From the NCBI RefSeq assembly GCF_014203705.1, contig NZ_JACHJR010000001.1, positions 558,001 through 622,000 on the forward strand: 64,000 nt of DNA, given 5' to 3'. How positions within the stretch are numbered: the first letter of the stretch is position 1; each line of letters starts with the position of its first letter. A program made the translations under genes and the position numbers. This DNA comes from Kitasatospora gansuensis. GTDB taxonomy: Bacteria > Actinomycetota > Actinomycetes > Streptomycetales > Streptomycetaceae. The notes beneath the pieces were generated by a model, which did not search any database, was not told the origin of the DNA, and saw nothing but the letters and a program-made list of their open reading frames with translations. Below are positions 8,921-17,589 of the stretch, in pieces.

Positions 8921-9311
8921 CGCGCGGCACCGGGAGTTCGCCGCCCTCCGGGCGCTCCAGCAGCGCCACGAAGCGGCGGAAGGCGTTCTGGCAGGTGGCG
9001 TACCGCTCGTAGGTCCGGTGCGACCGGGCCTGCGGCACCCCGCGCGGTCCGGGCACCACCCAGATCCAGCCGATCCCGTCCCGGACGTGGGTGATCCGGG
9101 CCACCAGCCCGGGTGTCGCGCCGCGTAAGTTCTCGAACACCTGCCGAGCCTGCTCGGGGGTGTCGTACGCCGGGGCGGAGACCGCGACGATCCGGCCGTT
9201 CGGGGCCTTCAACGACCAGCGGTAGCGGCCGTTCACGTCCCGTTCGGCCTGCACCGAACCCCGGCGCGCCGGCCCGGCGACCCCGTCGTCGCGCACTCGC
9301 TGCCCTGCCAT
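8910..9311 (-). CDS. DUF1508 domain protein
   Basis: 133 residues, ATG 9311 behind GGGAGG. After about 25 charged residues comes a typical DUF1508/YegP stretch: NGRYRWSLKAPNGRIVAVS followed by a Y/D and a short helix (EQARQVFENLRG). A second, weaker copy follows from about residue 80 (GWIWVVPGPRGVPQARSHRTY, then a helix). This small alpha-beta fold is usually found in two copies in YegP-type proteins of unknown function. It is the first gene of a two-gene unit with the 8531-8920 gene. A 12-bp perfect palindrome (9366-9377) lies 55 bases upstream and could be an operator. Confidence 0.8.
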   Translation of the reverse strand: MAGQRVRDDGVAGPARRGSVQAERDVNGRYRWSLKAPNGRIVAVSAPAYDTPEQARQVFENLRGATPGLVARITHVRDGIGWIWVVPGPRGVPQARSHRTYERYATCQNAFRRFVALLERPEGGELPVPRDEF

Positions 9312-9365
9312 CCGCGTGCCTCCCCGTCCGCTCCGGAGCCGCCCCGGCAGCGCACCCCAAAGCTA

Positions 9366-9377
9366 CGTGTGCACACG
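9366..9377. promoter_or_regulatory. Perfect 12-bp palindrome upstream of the DUF1508 pair
   Basis: CGTGTGCACACG is its own reverse complement and lies 55 bases upstream of the start at 9311, beside the comparatively AT-rich stretch gtaattgaaggcacaatcatcc that may hold promoter elements. It could be an operator for an unknown repressor. Alone it is weak evidence. Confidence 0.35.
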
Positions 9378-9450
9378 GGAGTAATTGAAGGCACAATCAT
9401 CCTTCGGCCGGGCTGTTGGTCCCGATGTTCTCCCTCGTTCACACGTCACG

Positions 9451-9478
9451 GCCGGAAACTGACCGCCGGAAACTGACC
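9451..9478. repeat. Two tandem copies of a 14-bp unit
   Basis: gccggaaactgacc occurs twice without a gap, immediately beyond the stop codon of the metallophosphoesterase gene (minus strand). It is probably a small slippage duplication in the 3' region; no function can be read. Confidence 0.6.
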
Positions 9479-9483
9479 GGGCG

Positions 9484-10650
9484 TCAGGCCTGCAGCGAGG
9501 CCAGGGTGAGCACCGTGATGTCGGACGGGGCGCCGACCCGGACCGGCGGGCCCCAGGCCCCGGCGCCCCGGGTGACGTAGAGCTGGGTGTCGCCGTACCG
9601 CTCCAGACCGGCCACCGTCGGATTGGCCAGCTCGGCCAGGTAGTTGCCCGGCCAGAGCTGCCCGCCGTGGGTGTGCCCGGAGAGCTGGAGGTCGACGCCG
9701 TACCGGACGGCGTCGTGCACGGTCACCGGCTGGTGCGAGAGCAGCACCGCCGCCCGCAGCCGGTCCCGGTCGCCGAGCGCCTGCTCGAAGTCGGGCCCCT
9801 GGCCCTGCGCGGTGCCCGCGAGGTCGTTCACCCCGGCCAGGTCGAACCAGGGCAGCTCGATCCGGTCGTTCTCCAGCGGCCACACTCCCAGCGAGCGGAC
9901 GAACTCCACCCACGGCTGGGCGCCGGAGAAGTACTCGTGGTTCCCGGTCACGAAGTACGCGCCGTCCCGGGCCCGCAGATCCGCCAACGGGACGGCGGCC
10001 GGGCCGAGTTCGGGCACGCTGCCGTCCACCAGGTCGCCGACGATGGCGATCAGGTCGGGCTGGGTGCCGTTGATGGTGTCGACGATCCGCCGGGTGTGCG
10101 AGCGGCCGAGGATCGGCCCGAGATGGATGTCGCTGACCACCGCGATCCGGTAACCGTGCGCTCGCCGGGGCAGCTTGGCCAGCGGGACGGTCACCCGCTT
10201 CAGACTCGGCCCGCGCAGCACCCCGTACGCACCGTTGCCCACCACCGCTACGGCCGCCCCGGCGGCGCCGATCGCCACCGTCCGGGCCACGAACAGCCGC
10301 CGTGACGGGTCGTCGGGAGCGCTCTGGGCCTCGGGGGCCTTGGCCGCGGTGACCCGCAGCCAGACCACCCGGACCAGCTCGCCCACCAGCACGGCCATGG
10401 TCAGGTACAGCAGCACCGCCAGCCACAGGTACCCCGGCCAGGCCAGCCACCGCTCGGCGGCCAACGGCAGCACCCGGCCGCCGACCACCGCGCCGACCGA
10501 CAGCAGCGGCAGCAGCACCGCCAGCACCGTCCCGACCCGCCGGTACCACCCGCCGGGCGCGGAGACGTCGCGGACCAGCCGCCGCCAGAGATACCAGTGC
10601 ACCAGCGCGAGCAGGGCGAGAACCGTCAGCAGGATCGGCACGATGATCAC
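9484..10650 (-). CDS. Membrane-bound metallophosphoesterase (YaeI/YkuE-like)
   Basis: 388 residues, GTG 10650. About four hydrophobic helices occupy residues 1-105, followed by an Ala-rich helix near 130 (possibly another membrane segment). The calcineurin-like phosphoesterase domain follows from about 165, with all metal-binding motifs present: SDIHLGP (Asp, His), GDLVDG (Asp), GNHEY (Asn-His), LSHQP (His) and SGHTHGGQ (two His). Family members hydrolyse phosphodiesters or lipid-linked phosphates using two metal ions; YaeI-type relatives act on UDP-diacylglucosamine-like or other envelope substrates, but the substrate here is not visible. The catalytic domain after a membrane anchor suggests work at the membrane surface. 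It is transcribed divergently from the VOC gene at 10752. Confidence 0.88.
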   Translation of the reverse strand: MIIVPILLTVLALLALVHWYLWRRLVRDVSAPGGWYRRVGTVLAVLLPLLSVGAVVGGRVLPLAAERWLAWPGYLWLAVLLYLTMAVLVGELVRVVWLRVTAAKAPEAQSAPDDPSRRLFVARTVAIGAAGAAVAVVGNGAYGVLRGPSLKRVTVPLAKLPRRAHGYRIAVVSDIHLGPILGRSHTRRIVDTINGTQPDLIAIVGDLVDGSVPELGPAAVPLADLRARDGAYFVTGNHEYFSGAQPWVEFVRSLGVWPLENDRIELPWFDLAGVNDLAGTAQGQGPDFEQALGDRDRLRAAVLLSHQPVTVHDAVRYGVDLQLSGHTHGGQLWPGNYLAELANPTVAGLERYGDTQLYVTRGAGAWGPPVRVGAPSDITVLTLASLQA

Positions 10651-10751
10651 CGCCCCAGTATCGGAGACCCCTCGTCACACTTTCCCGCCGGGGTCCGTCG
10701 GTGCAGTAACGCGCCGAAGTAACGCGGACTCACCGACGGAAGGACACCACC

Positions 10752-11162
10752 ATGCTGACGAACCTCATGTACGTGACGCTCCAGGTCACCGACCAGGATC
10801 GTGCGCTGAGCTTCTACGCGGACCAGCTCGGCCTGGAGAAGCGCATCGACCACCCGGGCCCGGACGGCCGCTTCCTCACCGTCGGCGTCCCCGGCAGTGC
10901 GGTCGAGATCATCCTCTGGCCGCAGGCCGCGGCCCCGGGCCGGCCCGCCGGGCAGCAGCCGAGCGGCACGCCCGGCCCGGTCTTCCTCGAGTCGGACGAC
11001 CTGCGGGCGGACTTCAAGGTGCTGCGCGACCGGGGCGTCACCTTCGACCAGCCCGAACCGGAGGACTACCCCTTCGGCATCCGGATCGAAGCGATCGACC
11101 CGGACGGCAACCGGATCTCCCTGCGCCAGCGTGCGGCCTGGCAGAGCCGCAGCGACGGCTGA
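10752..11162 (+). CDS. VOC (glyoxalase/bleomycin-resistance fold) protein
   Basis: 136 residues, ATG 10752 behind GGAAGGAC. The protein covers one vicinal-oxygen-chelate domain with two beta-alpha-beta-beta-beta halves: it opens YVTLQVTDQDRALSFYADQL, a hallmark start, and closes GIRIEAIDPDGNRISLRQ, which supplies the usual final metal-ligand position (Glu in IRIEAIDPDGN). Such proteins act as dimers in isomerisation, ring-cleavage or drug-binding roles. The substrate cannot be predicted. It is divergent from the phosphoesterase and convergent with the small membrane protein gene at 11221. Confidence 0.88.
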   Translation: MLTNLMYVTLQVTDQDRALSFYADQLGLEKRIDHPGPDGRFLTVGVPGSAVEIILWPQAAAPGRPAGQQPSGTPGPVFLESDDLRADFKVLRDRGVTFDQPEPEDYPFGIRIEAIDPDGNRISLRQRAAWQSRSDG

Positions 11163-11193
11163 CCGTCCGCAGTCCCCCCGCGAGACCGCCGCC

Positions 11194-11221
11194 CGCCGTC
11201 GCCGTCGCCGTCGCCGTCGCC
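11194..11221. repeat. Hexanucleotide tandem repeat (CGCCGT, about 4.7 copies)
   Basis: Four full copies of CGCCGT plus a partial one lie between the convergent ends of the VOC and small membrane protein genes. A simple slippage-prone repeat, probably neutral. Confidence 0.75.
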
Positions 11222-11433
11222 TAACCGTCGCTGTCGCCGGCGCCACCTCCGCCGCCGCTGCCCCGGCCCAGGCCGCGGCGGCGGTCCCGCTGGGCGCGCC
11301 GCAGCAGCTCACCCACCCCGACGGTCACCCGCGCCACCATCCGCACCCAGCGGGGACCGCCGCGGTCGGCCCACACCACGCACCCGCACCCGCCGAGGGC
11401 CAGCACCACGACACCGAGCACCAGGAAAGTCAT
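11221..11433 (-). CDS. Small single-helix membrane protein
   Basis: 70 residues from ATG 11433, chosen because AAGGGTGGGG lies just upstream and a membrane helix begins at once (MTFLVLGVVVLALGGCGCVV). A cytoplasmic Arg-rich segment follows (LLRRAQRDRRRGLGR) and the tail is Gly/Ser/Asp. An in-frame extension of 50 codons upstream looks non-coding. No family recognised; proteins of this shape are common in Streptomyces. Confidence 0.6.
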   Translation of the reverse strand: MTFLVLGVVVLALGGCGCVVWADRGGPRWVRMVARVTVGVGELLRRAQRDRRRGLGRGSGGGGGAGDSDG

Positions 11434-12027
11434 CGCCCCACCCTTGATTCGTTCGTACGAGACCCGCCGATCCTCGCAGAGCGCGGCCGTCTCCCCCTCA
11501 TCCCCACCGGAACGAAGCGTTTTCCGGTGACCGGTCGGTCGCACTGCGCAGCCCGCCGCTCCGGTTCCTGTGAGCCCGCCCACAGCGGCCGCGGCACCTA
11601 CTGCCGCCGATAGTTGATAAACGTGAGGTAAAGGCGCCCACCCCGCCCCGACGGCCCGCCCGGGTGTCGGACCGGGCCGGAACGGCGCTGGTCAGCACGC
11701 AAATGGCCGACGAGGGGTTTGGCCGGAGTGCGGGTGGGGTACTGCCTCCCGAAGCGTCCGGCCGAGGCCGGGCGCGCTGCCGTGTCTACTACCGGCAGTC
11801 GTATCAAGGCTCATTGCCACCGCCGGAGCCGTCTGCCAATGATGTCCAGGTCGTAAGGCAGCAACCGGTCCTGCAGAGCCGGCCCGCCCTCCCCCGCCAG
11901 CCCCGTCTCACCACGGGGCGTCCCGGCCGTCCGAGTCCACGGCACCCGGGCCTGTTCCCTCCGAACACGCTTCGCGGTACCCGTGTGCCCCGTCCCGGCC
12001 CCGCCCGACGGAAGAGGTTGTCCCTCC
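11434..12027. other. 594-base intergenic region with long leader of the transglycosylase-like gene
   Basis: No convincing gene. It must contain the divergent promoters of the small membrane gene (left) and the secreted protein gene (right). The stretch around 11605-11640 (gttgataaacgtgaggtaaa) is relatively AT-rich. Short inverted repeats occur (ctgccg/cggcag near 11780). Secreted cell-wall enzymes of Streptomyces often have a c-di-AMP riboswitch upstream, but the diagnostic conserved segments of that class are not recognisable here. Confidence 0.45.
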
Positions 12028-12798
12028 ATGCAGTTCCAGCAGCTGAAGAACCGCCGCAACGCCATCATCACCGGTGTCACCACCCTGGCCGTGGCGGGTA
12101 CCGCCACCCTCGCCCTGGCGCTGCCGCAGGACGCCCCCACCGCTCAGGCCGCTCCGCAGGCCGTGGCCGCCTCCGCCGCCGCCAGTGCCGCCGCCGAGGC
12201 GCAGCAGGCCGGCGAGGCGCAGGCCAAGGCCCTCGCCGACGCCGCGAAGGCCCAGGCGGACGCGGACGCCAAGGCTGCCGCCGACGCCGCCGCCAAGGCG
12301 CAGGCCGACGCGGACGCCAAGACCGCCGCCGACGCCCAGGCCGCCGCGAACGCGAAGGCCGCCGCCGACGCCAAGGCGAAGGCCGACGCGGACGCCGCTG
12401 CCACCAAGGCCAAGGCCGCCGCCGACGCGAAGGCCAAGGCGGACGCCAAGGCGAAGGCCGACGCCGAGGCCGCCTCCCGCAGCCAGCAGCGCCAGGCCCT
12501 GGCCGCGCCGACCGGCTCGCCGAAGGAGATCGCCGCGCAGCTCGTGCCGGCCGGTCAGCTCCAGTGCTTCAGCAACATCGTCGAGCACGAGAGCACCTGG
12601 AACGTCACCGCGACCAACCCCTCCTCGGGTGCGTACGGCCTGGTCCAGGCCCTGCCGGGCTCCAAGATGGCCTCGGCCGGCGCCGACTGGCAGACCAACG
12701 CCGCCACCCAGATCAAGTGGGGCCTGAACTACATGAACGAGCGCTACGGCAGCCCGTGCGGCGCCTGGAGCTTCTGGCAGTCCCACAACTGGTACTGA
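12028..12798 (+). CDS. Secreted transglycosylase-like protein with Ala/Lys/Asp-repeat stalk
   Basis: 256 residues; ATG 12028 is preceded by GAAGAGG. Residues 1-45 form a signal peptide. About residues 50-155 are an Ala-rich helix-forming repeat (ADAKAKADAKAKADAEAA style), likely a coiled coil or stalk. The C-terminal 80 residues resemble the lysozyme-like domain of small actinobacterial wall proteins: IVEHESTWNVTATNPSSGAY places a catalytic-type Glu in HES, followed by GLVQALPG and a closing pair of Cys (QCF... and SPCGAW). This suggests muralytic activity in the cell wall, but the enzyme activity is inferred. A very strong terminator follows. Other possibility: a non-enzymatic wall-binding protein of the same fold. 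Confidence 0.8.
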   Translation: MQFQQLKNRRNAIITGVTTLAVAGTATLALALPQDAPTAQAAPQAVAASAAASAAAEAQQAGEAQAKALADAAKAQADADAKAAADAAAKAQADADAKTAADAQAAANAKAAADAKAKADADAAATKAKAAADAKAKADAKAKADAEAASRSQQRQALAAPTGSPKEIAAQLVPAGQLQCFSNIVEHESTWNVTATNPSSGAYGLVQALPGSKMASAGADWQTNAATQIKWGLNYMNERYGSPCGAWSFWQSHNWY

Positions 12799-12817
12799 GC
12801 CAACCAGTAGCGAGCCT

Positions 12818-12862
12818 CGCCGAAGGGCGGTCACCCCAACCGGGTGTGACCGCCCTTCGGCG
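12818..12862 (+). terminator. Strong hairpin terminator after the transglycosylase-like gene
   Basis: A 17-bp perfect stem (cgccgaagggcggtcac and its complement) with an 11-base loop begins 20 bases after the stop codon. No long T tract follows. Confidence 0.85.
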
Positions 12863-13005
12863 CGTTCCCGCAGGTGGTGTTCACGCAGGTGGTGGGCGTG
12901 CGGTGAAGGTATCGGGCACGATGCTCCGGTTCTGCCCACCGTTCTACCGGTCTGTCCGCTTTCGCGCCTTTGCCTGACCGTGTGCACGCCCTTAGCCTCC
13001 CGCCC

Positions 13006-13998
13006 ATGCACAACCCGCTGATCTCCGTCGTACTCCCCGTCTACGACCGGCACCACCAGCTGACGGACTGTCTGGACTCGCTGCTCGCGCAGTCGCTCCC
13101 CGATGTCGAGGTGATCCTGGTCGTCGACCGCTCCCCGGAGTCCCCCGAGCGGGTCGCGGCGGCGTACGAGCTGCGCGACCCGCGCGTCCGGATGCTCCGG
13201 CTGAACGCCGCCGTCGGCATCGGCCGCAGCCGAAACGCGGGCGCGGCGCAGGCCACCGGCGAGTACCTGCTCTTCCTGGACAGCGACCACCTGCTCGACC
13301 CCGGCGCGCTGACCGCGATGGCCGACCGGCTGGCGGAGACCGGGCCGGTGGACGTACTGCTGTTCGGGCACAGCCGGGAGCACGGCGGCAAGGTCTGGCC
13401 CGGCGGCTCGGCGCAGCTGCTGGCGGGGGTCGGCGGCGGGGTGTTCGGCCCGCTCGACCACCCCGAACTGCTCGGCGCGCCGCCGCTGGTCTGGGACCGG
13501 CTGATCCGCCGCACCGGCACCCCGGCGTTCCCGGACGGCCGCTACGAGGAGGTCCCGGTGGTGCACCGGGCGATGCTGGCTGCTGAGCGGATCGCGGTGC
13601 TGGACCGCGACTGCGTCCGGATCCGCCGTCGGCACACCCTGCACCCCACCGGCTCGCCCGGCGCCAGCCACTTCGACCTGTTCGACCAGTACCGGAGCAG
13701 CTTCGAACTGCTGGACGCCCAGCGGGAGCTGGCGCCGCTCCGGCCGTACCTGTTCACCCGGATGGTGCGGCACCTGCTGTTCGTACTGGAACTGGCCGGG
13801 TGTGTGCCGCGCGCCGAGCGCCCCCAGTTCTTCCACCGCGCCGCCGAGTACTACCGCACCTTCCTGCCCGAGGGCTACCGCCGCCCGGACGGCCGGGAGG
13901 GCCTGAAGTTCTCGCTGCTGGCGAGCGGGGCTTACCCGGCGTTCGAGGTGGCCAAGCTGGGGCAGATCGCCCGCACCGCGGTGGCCGGACGGCGCTGA
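13006..13998 (+). CDS. Family 2 glycosyltransferase
   Basis: 330 residues from ATG 13006. The start 12 codons upstream is in frame but less likely, because the GT2 fold begins directly at ISVVLPVYDRHHQLTDCLDS. The nucleotide-sugar-binding half is complete: VVLPVYDR, the Asp in VVDRSPES, and the divalent-metal motif FLDSDHLL (a D-x-D variant, DSD). The second half is helical and has no membrane segment, resembling the GT2 modules found in front of CDP-glycerol phosphotransferases in wall teichoic acid enzymes, here standing alone. Donor and acceptor are unknown; an envelope polysaccharide role is inference. It is convergent with the HIT-like gene only 7 bases away. Confidence 0.87.
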   Translation: MHNPLISVVLPVYDRHHQLTDCLDSLLAQSLPDVEVILVVDRSPESPERVAAAYELRDPRVRMLRLNAAVGIGRSRNAGAAQATGEYLLFLDSDHLLDPGALTAMADRLAETGPVDVLLFGHSREHGGKVWPGGSAQLLAGVGGGVFGPLDHPELLGAPPLVWDRLIRRTGTPAFPDGRYEEVPVVHRAMLAAERIAVLDRDCVRIRRRHTLHPTGSPGASHFDLFDQYRSSFELLDAQRELAPLRPYLFTRMVRHLLFVLELAGCVPRAERPQFFHRAAEYYRTFLPEGYRRPDGREGLKFSLLASGAYPAFEVAKLGQIARTAVAGRR

Positions 13999-14005
13999 CG
14001 GCCGG

Positions 14006-14611
14006 TCAGACCTGCGCGGTGCCGCCGCCCTCGGCCATCGCGGCGGCGATCACCTTGTTGCTCGCCTGCCAGTCCGCCGCCGACCGCGCCGGCAGCGTGT
14101 CGCCCCACAGCGGCATGTCGCTGCCGCGCAGCTGGAGCATCCCCTCCGGCCGGGCGAACAGCCACCAGTGCAGGTGCGCGGCGCCGTCGCCCCAGCGGCT
14201 GATGTGCACCCGAGCGATCCCGCCCAGCGCGAGCACCGCACGCTCCGCGCGCTGCAGCATCGGCCCCATCTCGGCGGCCCGCTCGGCGGGCAGGTCGGTC
14301 AGGTCGTGGTGCGCCCGCGACCAGAGCAGCACCGTGCCGGGCAGCCCGTTCGGCTCCTCCGTCGTGCTCAGCCGCCAGTGCTCGTCGGTCCACAGGTAGG
14401 TCTGGTCGGCCCGGCCGCAGATGTCGCAGCTCTCCGGCCCGTCCTCGCCGTGCCGCGGCGGCTCGGGCAGCACCGGCCGCTCCAGCGCACGCACCGTCAT
14501 CTCCCCCGCGAACGGGAAGGTCTCCCACTCCACGCACTCCGGCAGCTTCAGCTCCTGACCGAACGGCAGTCCGGCAACGTACGGGCTCGGCTCGACGTGA
14601 TCATCGCTCAT
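14006..14611 (-). CDS. HIT-like nucleotide-binding domain protein
   Basis: 201 residues from ATG 14611. An alternative ATG at 14629 lies better spaced from a GGGAGGTGA and adds six residues, so the exact start is open. Two CxxC-like cysteines (ESCDICGRAD, near residue 70) may bind zinc, as in HIT proteins with a leading metal site. The core pattern GTVLLWSRAHHDLTDLP followed by HISRWGDGAAHLHWWL resembles the HIT family, although the standard H-x-H-x-H triad is modified to HLHWW. Such proteins bind or hydrolyse nucleotides. Function inferred from the fold only. It shares a short divergent promoter region with the oxidoreductase at 14684. Confidence 0.75.
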   Translation of the reverse strand: MSDDHVEPSPYVAGLPFGQELKLPECVEWETFPFAGEMTVRALERPVLPEPPRHGEDGPESCDICGRADQTYLWTDEHWRLSTTEEPNGLPGTVLLWSRAHHDLTDLPAERAAEMGPMLQRAERAVLALGGIARVHISRWGDGAAHLHWWLFARPEGMLQLRGSDMPLWGDTLPARSAADWQASNKVIAAAMAEGGGTAQV

Positions 14612-14683
14612 GCCCCCAGAGGGTGCCATATGACATCGCGTCACCTCCCACCGGGGTGACCCCGGCACTGCGATGATCTCCCC

Positions 14684-17521
14684 ATGCCGAGCAGCGAACT
14701 GGCCCGTGCCCTCCGCCGCGAACTCCGCGGCGACGTCCGCTTCGACACCGCCGAACGCGCCGTCTACGGCTACGACGCCTCCAACTACCGGCACCCGCCC
14801 CTCGGCGTGGTCAAGCCCGCCGACACCGACGACGTCCGCGCCGCCGTCCGGCTCTGCCGCGAGTATGGCGTCCCGCTGGTACCACGCGGCGCGGGCACCA
14901 GCATCGGCGGCCAGGCGATCGGCCCAGGCGCCGTGGTGCTGGACTTCCGACGGCACGTCAACCGGGTCCTCACGGTGGACCCGGACGCCCGCACCGCCAC
15001 CGTCGAGCCCGGCGCCGTGCTCGACCACCTCCAGCGGGCCGCCGCCCCGTACGGGCTGCGCTTCGGGCCCGACCCCTCCACGCACAGCCGGTGCACGCTC
15101 GGCGGCATGATCGGCAACGACGCCTGCGGCTCGCACACGATCGCCTGGGGCCGCACCGCCGACAACCTGCGCGCGCTCGACCTGCTGCTCGCCGACGGCA
15201 CCGAACTGACCGTCACCGGCCCGCGCTCCCCCGCCGAACGCGCCGCACTGCGCGAACTCCCCGGCCGCGAGGGCGAGTTGCACCGCGCCCTGCAGGACCT
15301 GACGGCCGCTCACCTGGGTACGCTCCGCCAGGGCATGCCCGACCTGCCCCGCCGCACCTCCGGCTACGACCTGGACGCGCTGCTGCCCGAGCGCGGCTAC
15401 GACCTGGCCCGCGCGCTCACCGGCACCGAGGGCAGCTGCGCGGTCCTGCTCGGCGCCACCGTCCGGCTGGTCGAGGCCCCCGCCGCGACCGCCCTGGTGG
15501 TCGCGGGCTACCCCGACGAGACGGCCGCCGCCGACGCCGTCCCCGCCCTGCTGCCGCTGCGCCCGCTCACCGCCGAGGGGATGGCCGCCGACCTGATCGC
15601 CGCCCTGCTCGCGGCCGGCCGCCGGCCGCCCGCCCTCGACCGGCTGCCCGACGGCGCCTGCTGGCTCTTCCTGGAAACCGGCGGCGCCACCCCCGCCGAG
15701 GCTCTCGCCGCCGCCCGCGAACTGGCCGACGCCGTCCGCCGCGAGCCCCGCGCCACCGTCACCGTGGTCACCGACCCCGCCGAACAGCGCCAGCTCTGGG
15801 CCGTCCGCGAGGCGGGCGCGGGCATCGTCACCCGACTGCCCGGAGGTGGCGAGGCCTGGCCCGGCTGGGAGGACTCCGCCGTCCCGGTCGAACGCCTCGG
15901 CGACTACCTGCGCGAGCTCCGCGCCCTGCTCGGACGGCACCGGCTGCGCGGCATCCCGTACGGACACTTCGGCGAGGGCTGCATCCACCTGCGGCTGGAC
16001 TTCCCGCTGACGGAGCCTCAACGGCTGCCGGAGTTCCGGGAGTTCATGAAGCAGGCGGCCGACCTGGTGGTGGCGCACGGCGGTTCGCTCTCCGGCGAGC
16101 ACGGCGACGGGCAGGCCAGGGGCGAGCTGCTGAGCCGGATGTACCCGCCGGAGATCATCGACCTGTTCCGCCGGTTCAAACGGATCTGGGACCCGGCCGG
16201 CCTGCTCAACCCGGGCACCGTGGTCGACCCGCGCCCGCTCGACGCCGACCTGCGCTTCCCCGGCCGGGACCTGCTCCCGCTCGCCCTCCCGTACGAGCGC
16301 GACGGCGGCAGCCTGCTGACCGCCGTGCACCGCTGCGTCGGCGTCGGCAAGTGCGTCGACACCAGCAGCGGGGTGATGTGCCCGAGCTACCTGGTCACCG
16401 AGGAGGAGCGGCACTCCACCCGGGGCCGGGCCCGGCTGCTGGCCGAGATGCTCCGGGGCGAGCTGGTCACCGACGGCTGGCGCTCACCGGAGGTCCGCGA
16501 GGCCCTCGACCTCTGCCTGGGCTGCAAGGGCTGCGCGAGCGACTGCCCGGTACAGGTCGACATGGCGACGTACCGCAGCGAGTTCCTGCACCAGCACTAC
16601 CGGCGGCGGCTGCGCCCCGCCTCGCACTACTCGATGGGCTGGCTGCCGCTCACCCTGCGGCTGGCCTTCCCCCGCCGCCTGCTCAACCGGCTGTTCCGCT
16701 CGCCCGCCGCCGCCCTCCTCAAGCGGATCGGCGGGATCGACCCCCGGCGCGAGCTGCCGCCGCTGGCCACCGAGACCTTCGAACGCTGGTTCCGCCACCG
16801 GACCGCCGCCCCCGGCGGCCGGGAGGTGCTGCTCTGGCCGGACACCTTCACCAACCACCTCGACCCGGCCCCGGCCCGCGCCGCCGTCGAACTCCTCGAA
16901 CAGCTCGGCTACACCGTCCGGCTACCCGACGGCCCGGTCTGCTGCGGCCTCACCTGGCACTCCACCGGCCAACTCGACGTCGCCCGCAGGGTGTTGCTGC
17001 GCAGCCTGGCCGCCCTTCCCCCCGCCCTCCCGATCCTCGGCCTGGACCCGAGCTGCACCGCCACCCTGCGCGAGGAACTCCCCCGCCTGCTCGGCGAGGC
17101 AGCCGGCGACGTCCCCGGCCGGGTGCACACACTGGCCGAGTTCCTCGACCGCGAGGGCGTCGAACTCCCCCGGCTGGACGGCGTCCGGGCGATCACCCAG
17201 ACCCACTGCCACCAGCACGCCGTCCTCGGCACCGCGGCCGACCGCCTGCTCGACCAGCGCACCGGCCTCGACAACCAGGTGCTCGCCCCCGGCTGCTGCG
17301 GCCTGGCCGGGAACTTCGGCTTCGAACGCGGCCACTTCGAGGTCTCCGCCGCCCTCGCCGAACGCGACCTGCTCCCCGCCATCCGGTCCGCCGACGAGAC
17401 CACCGTCCTGCTCGCCGACGGCTTCAGCTGCCGCACCCAGATCAGCCAACTAGGCGGCGGCCGCAGGGCCGTCCACCTGGCCGAACTCCTCCGCGACGCA
17501 CTGCGCGAGCAGCGCGGATGA
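14684..17521 (+). CDS. FAD-linked oxidase / Fe-S / CCG fusion (D-lactate dehydrogenase type)
   Basis: 945 residues, ATG 14684. Three modules in order: an FAD-binding PCMH domain (about 35-265, with PRGAGTSIGGQA and GNDACGSH), an FAD-oxidase C-terminal domain (to about 525, ending GEHGDGQARGELL and NPGTVVDP), then a GlpC-like part with two 4Fe-4S cluster sites (CVGVGKCVDTSSGVMCPSY, and CLGCKGCASDCPVQVDM) and two CCG motifs (CCGLTWHSTGQ, CCGLAGNFGFE). Such fusions oxidise D-2-hydroxyacids (D-lactate, glycolate) and pass electrons through Fe-S centres to the quinone pool. A paralogue of the same layout lies at 53640-56555; this copy has the fuller MCPSY cluster signature. Substrate not determinable from sequence. 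Confidence 0.9.
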   Translation: MPSSELARALRRELRGDVRFDTAERAVYGYDASNYRHPPLGVVKPADTDDVRAAVRLCREYGVPLVPRGAGTSIGGQAIGPGAVVLDFRRHVNRVLTVDPDARTATVEPGAVLDHLQRAAAPYGLRFGPDPSTHSRCTLGGMIGNDACGSHTIAWGRTADNLRALDLLLADGTELTVTGPRSPAERAALRELPGREGELHRALQDLTAAHLGTLRQGMPDLPRRTSGYDLDALLPERGYDLARALTGTEGSCAVLLGATVRLVEAPAATALVVAGYPDETAAADAVPALLPLRPLTAEGMAADLIAALLAAGRRPPALDRLPDGACWLFLETGGATPAEALAAARELADAVRREPRATVTVVTDPAEQRQLWAVREAGAGIVTRLPGGGEAWPGWEDSAVPVERLGDYLRELRALLGRHRLRGIPYGHFGEGCIHLRLDFPLTEPQRLPEFREFMKQAADLVVAHGGSLSGEHGDGQARGELLSRMYPPEIIDLFRRFKRIWDPAGLLNPGTVVDPRPLDADLRFPGRDLLPLALPYERDGGSLLTAVHRCVGVGKCVDTSSGVMCPSYLVTEEERHSTRGRARLLAEMLRGELVTDGWRSPEVREALDLCLGCKGCASDCPVQVDMATYRSEFLHQHYRRRLRPASHYSMGWLPLTLRLAFPRRLLNRLFRSPAAALLKRIGGIDPRRELPPLATETFERWFRHRTAAPGGREVLLWPDTFTNHLDPAPARAAVELLEQLGYTVRLPDGPVCCGLTWHSTGQLDVARRVLLRSLAALPPALPILGLDPSCTATLREELPRLLGEAAGDVPGRVHTLAEFLDREGVELPRLDGVRAITQTHCHQHAVLGTAADRLLDQRTGLDNQVLAPGCCGLAGNFGFERGHFEVSAALAERDLLPAIRSADETTVLLADGFSCRTQISQLGGGRRAVHLAELLRDALREQRG

Positions 17522-17589
17522 CAGCCGGGCCGGGCAAGCGGATCGTGGACCTGGGAGCTACCGTACGCCCCTGATCGGAGGCACCCAGG

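Noticed and set aside
11194..11221. CGCCGT repeat considered as a phase-variable switch
   Set aside because: It lies outside both flanking coding regions and away from promoters, so copy-number changes should have no effect.
11434..12027. Possible c-di-AMP (ydaO-type) riboswitch ahead of the transglycosylase-like gene
   Set aside because: The context fits, but the conserved blocks of the class are missing; only a short gtcgtaaggc resemblance near 11850.
14612..16414. Minus-strand extension of the HIT-like frame
   Set aside because: Antisense to the FAD/Fe-S gene; only the last 201 codons, starting at 14611, look like a real protein.
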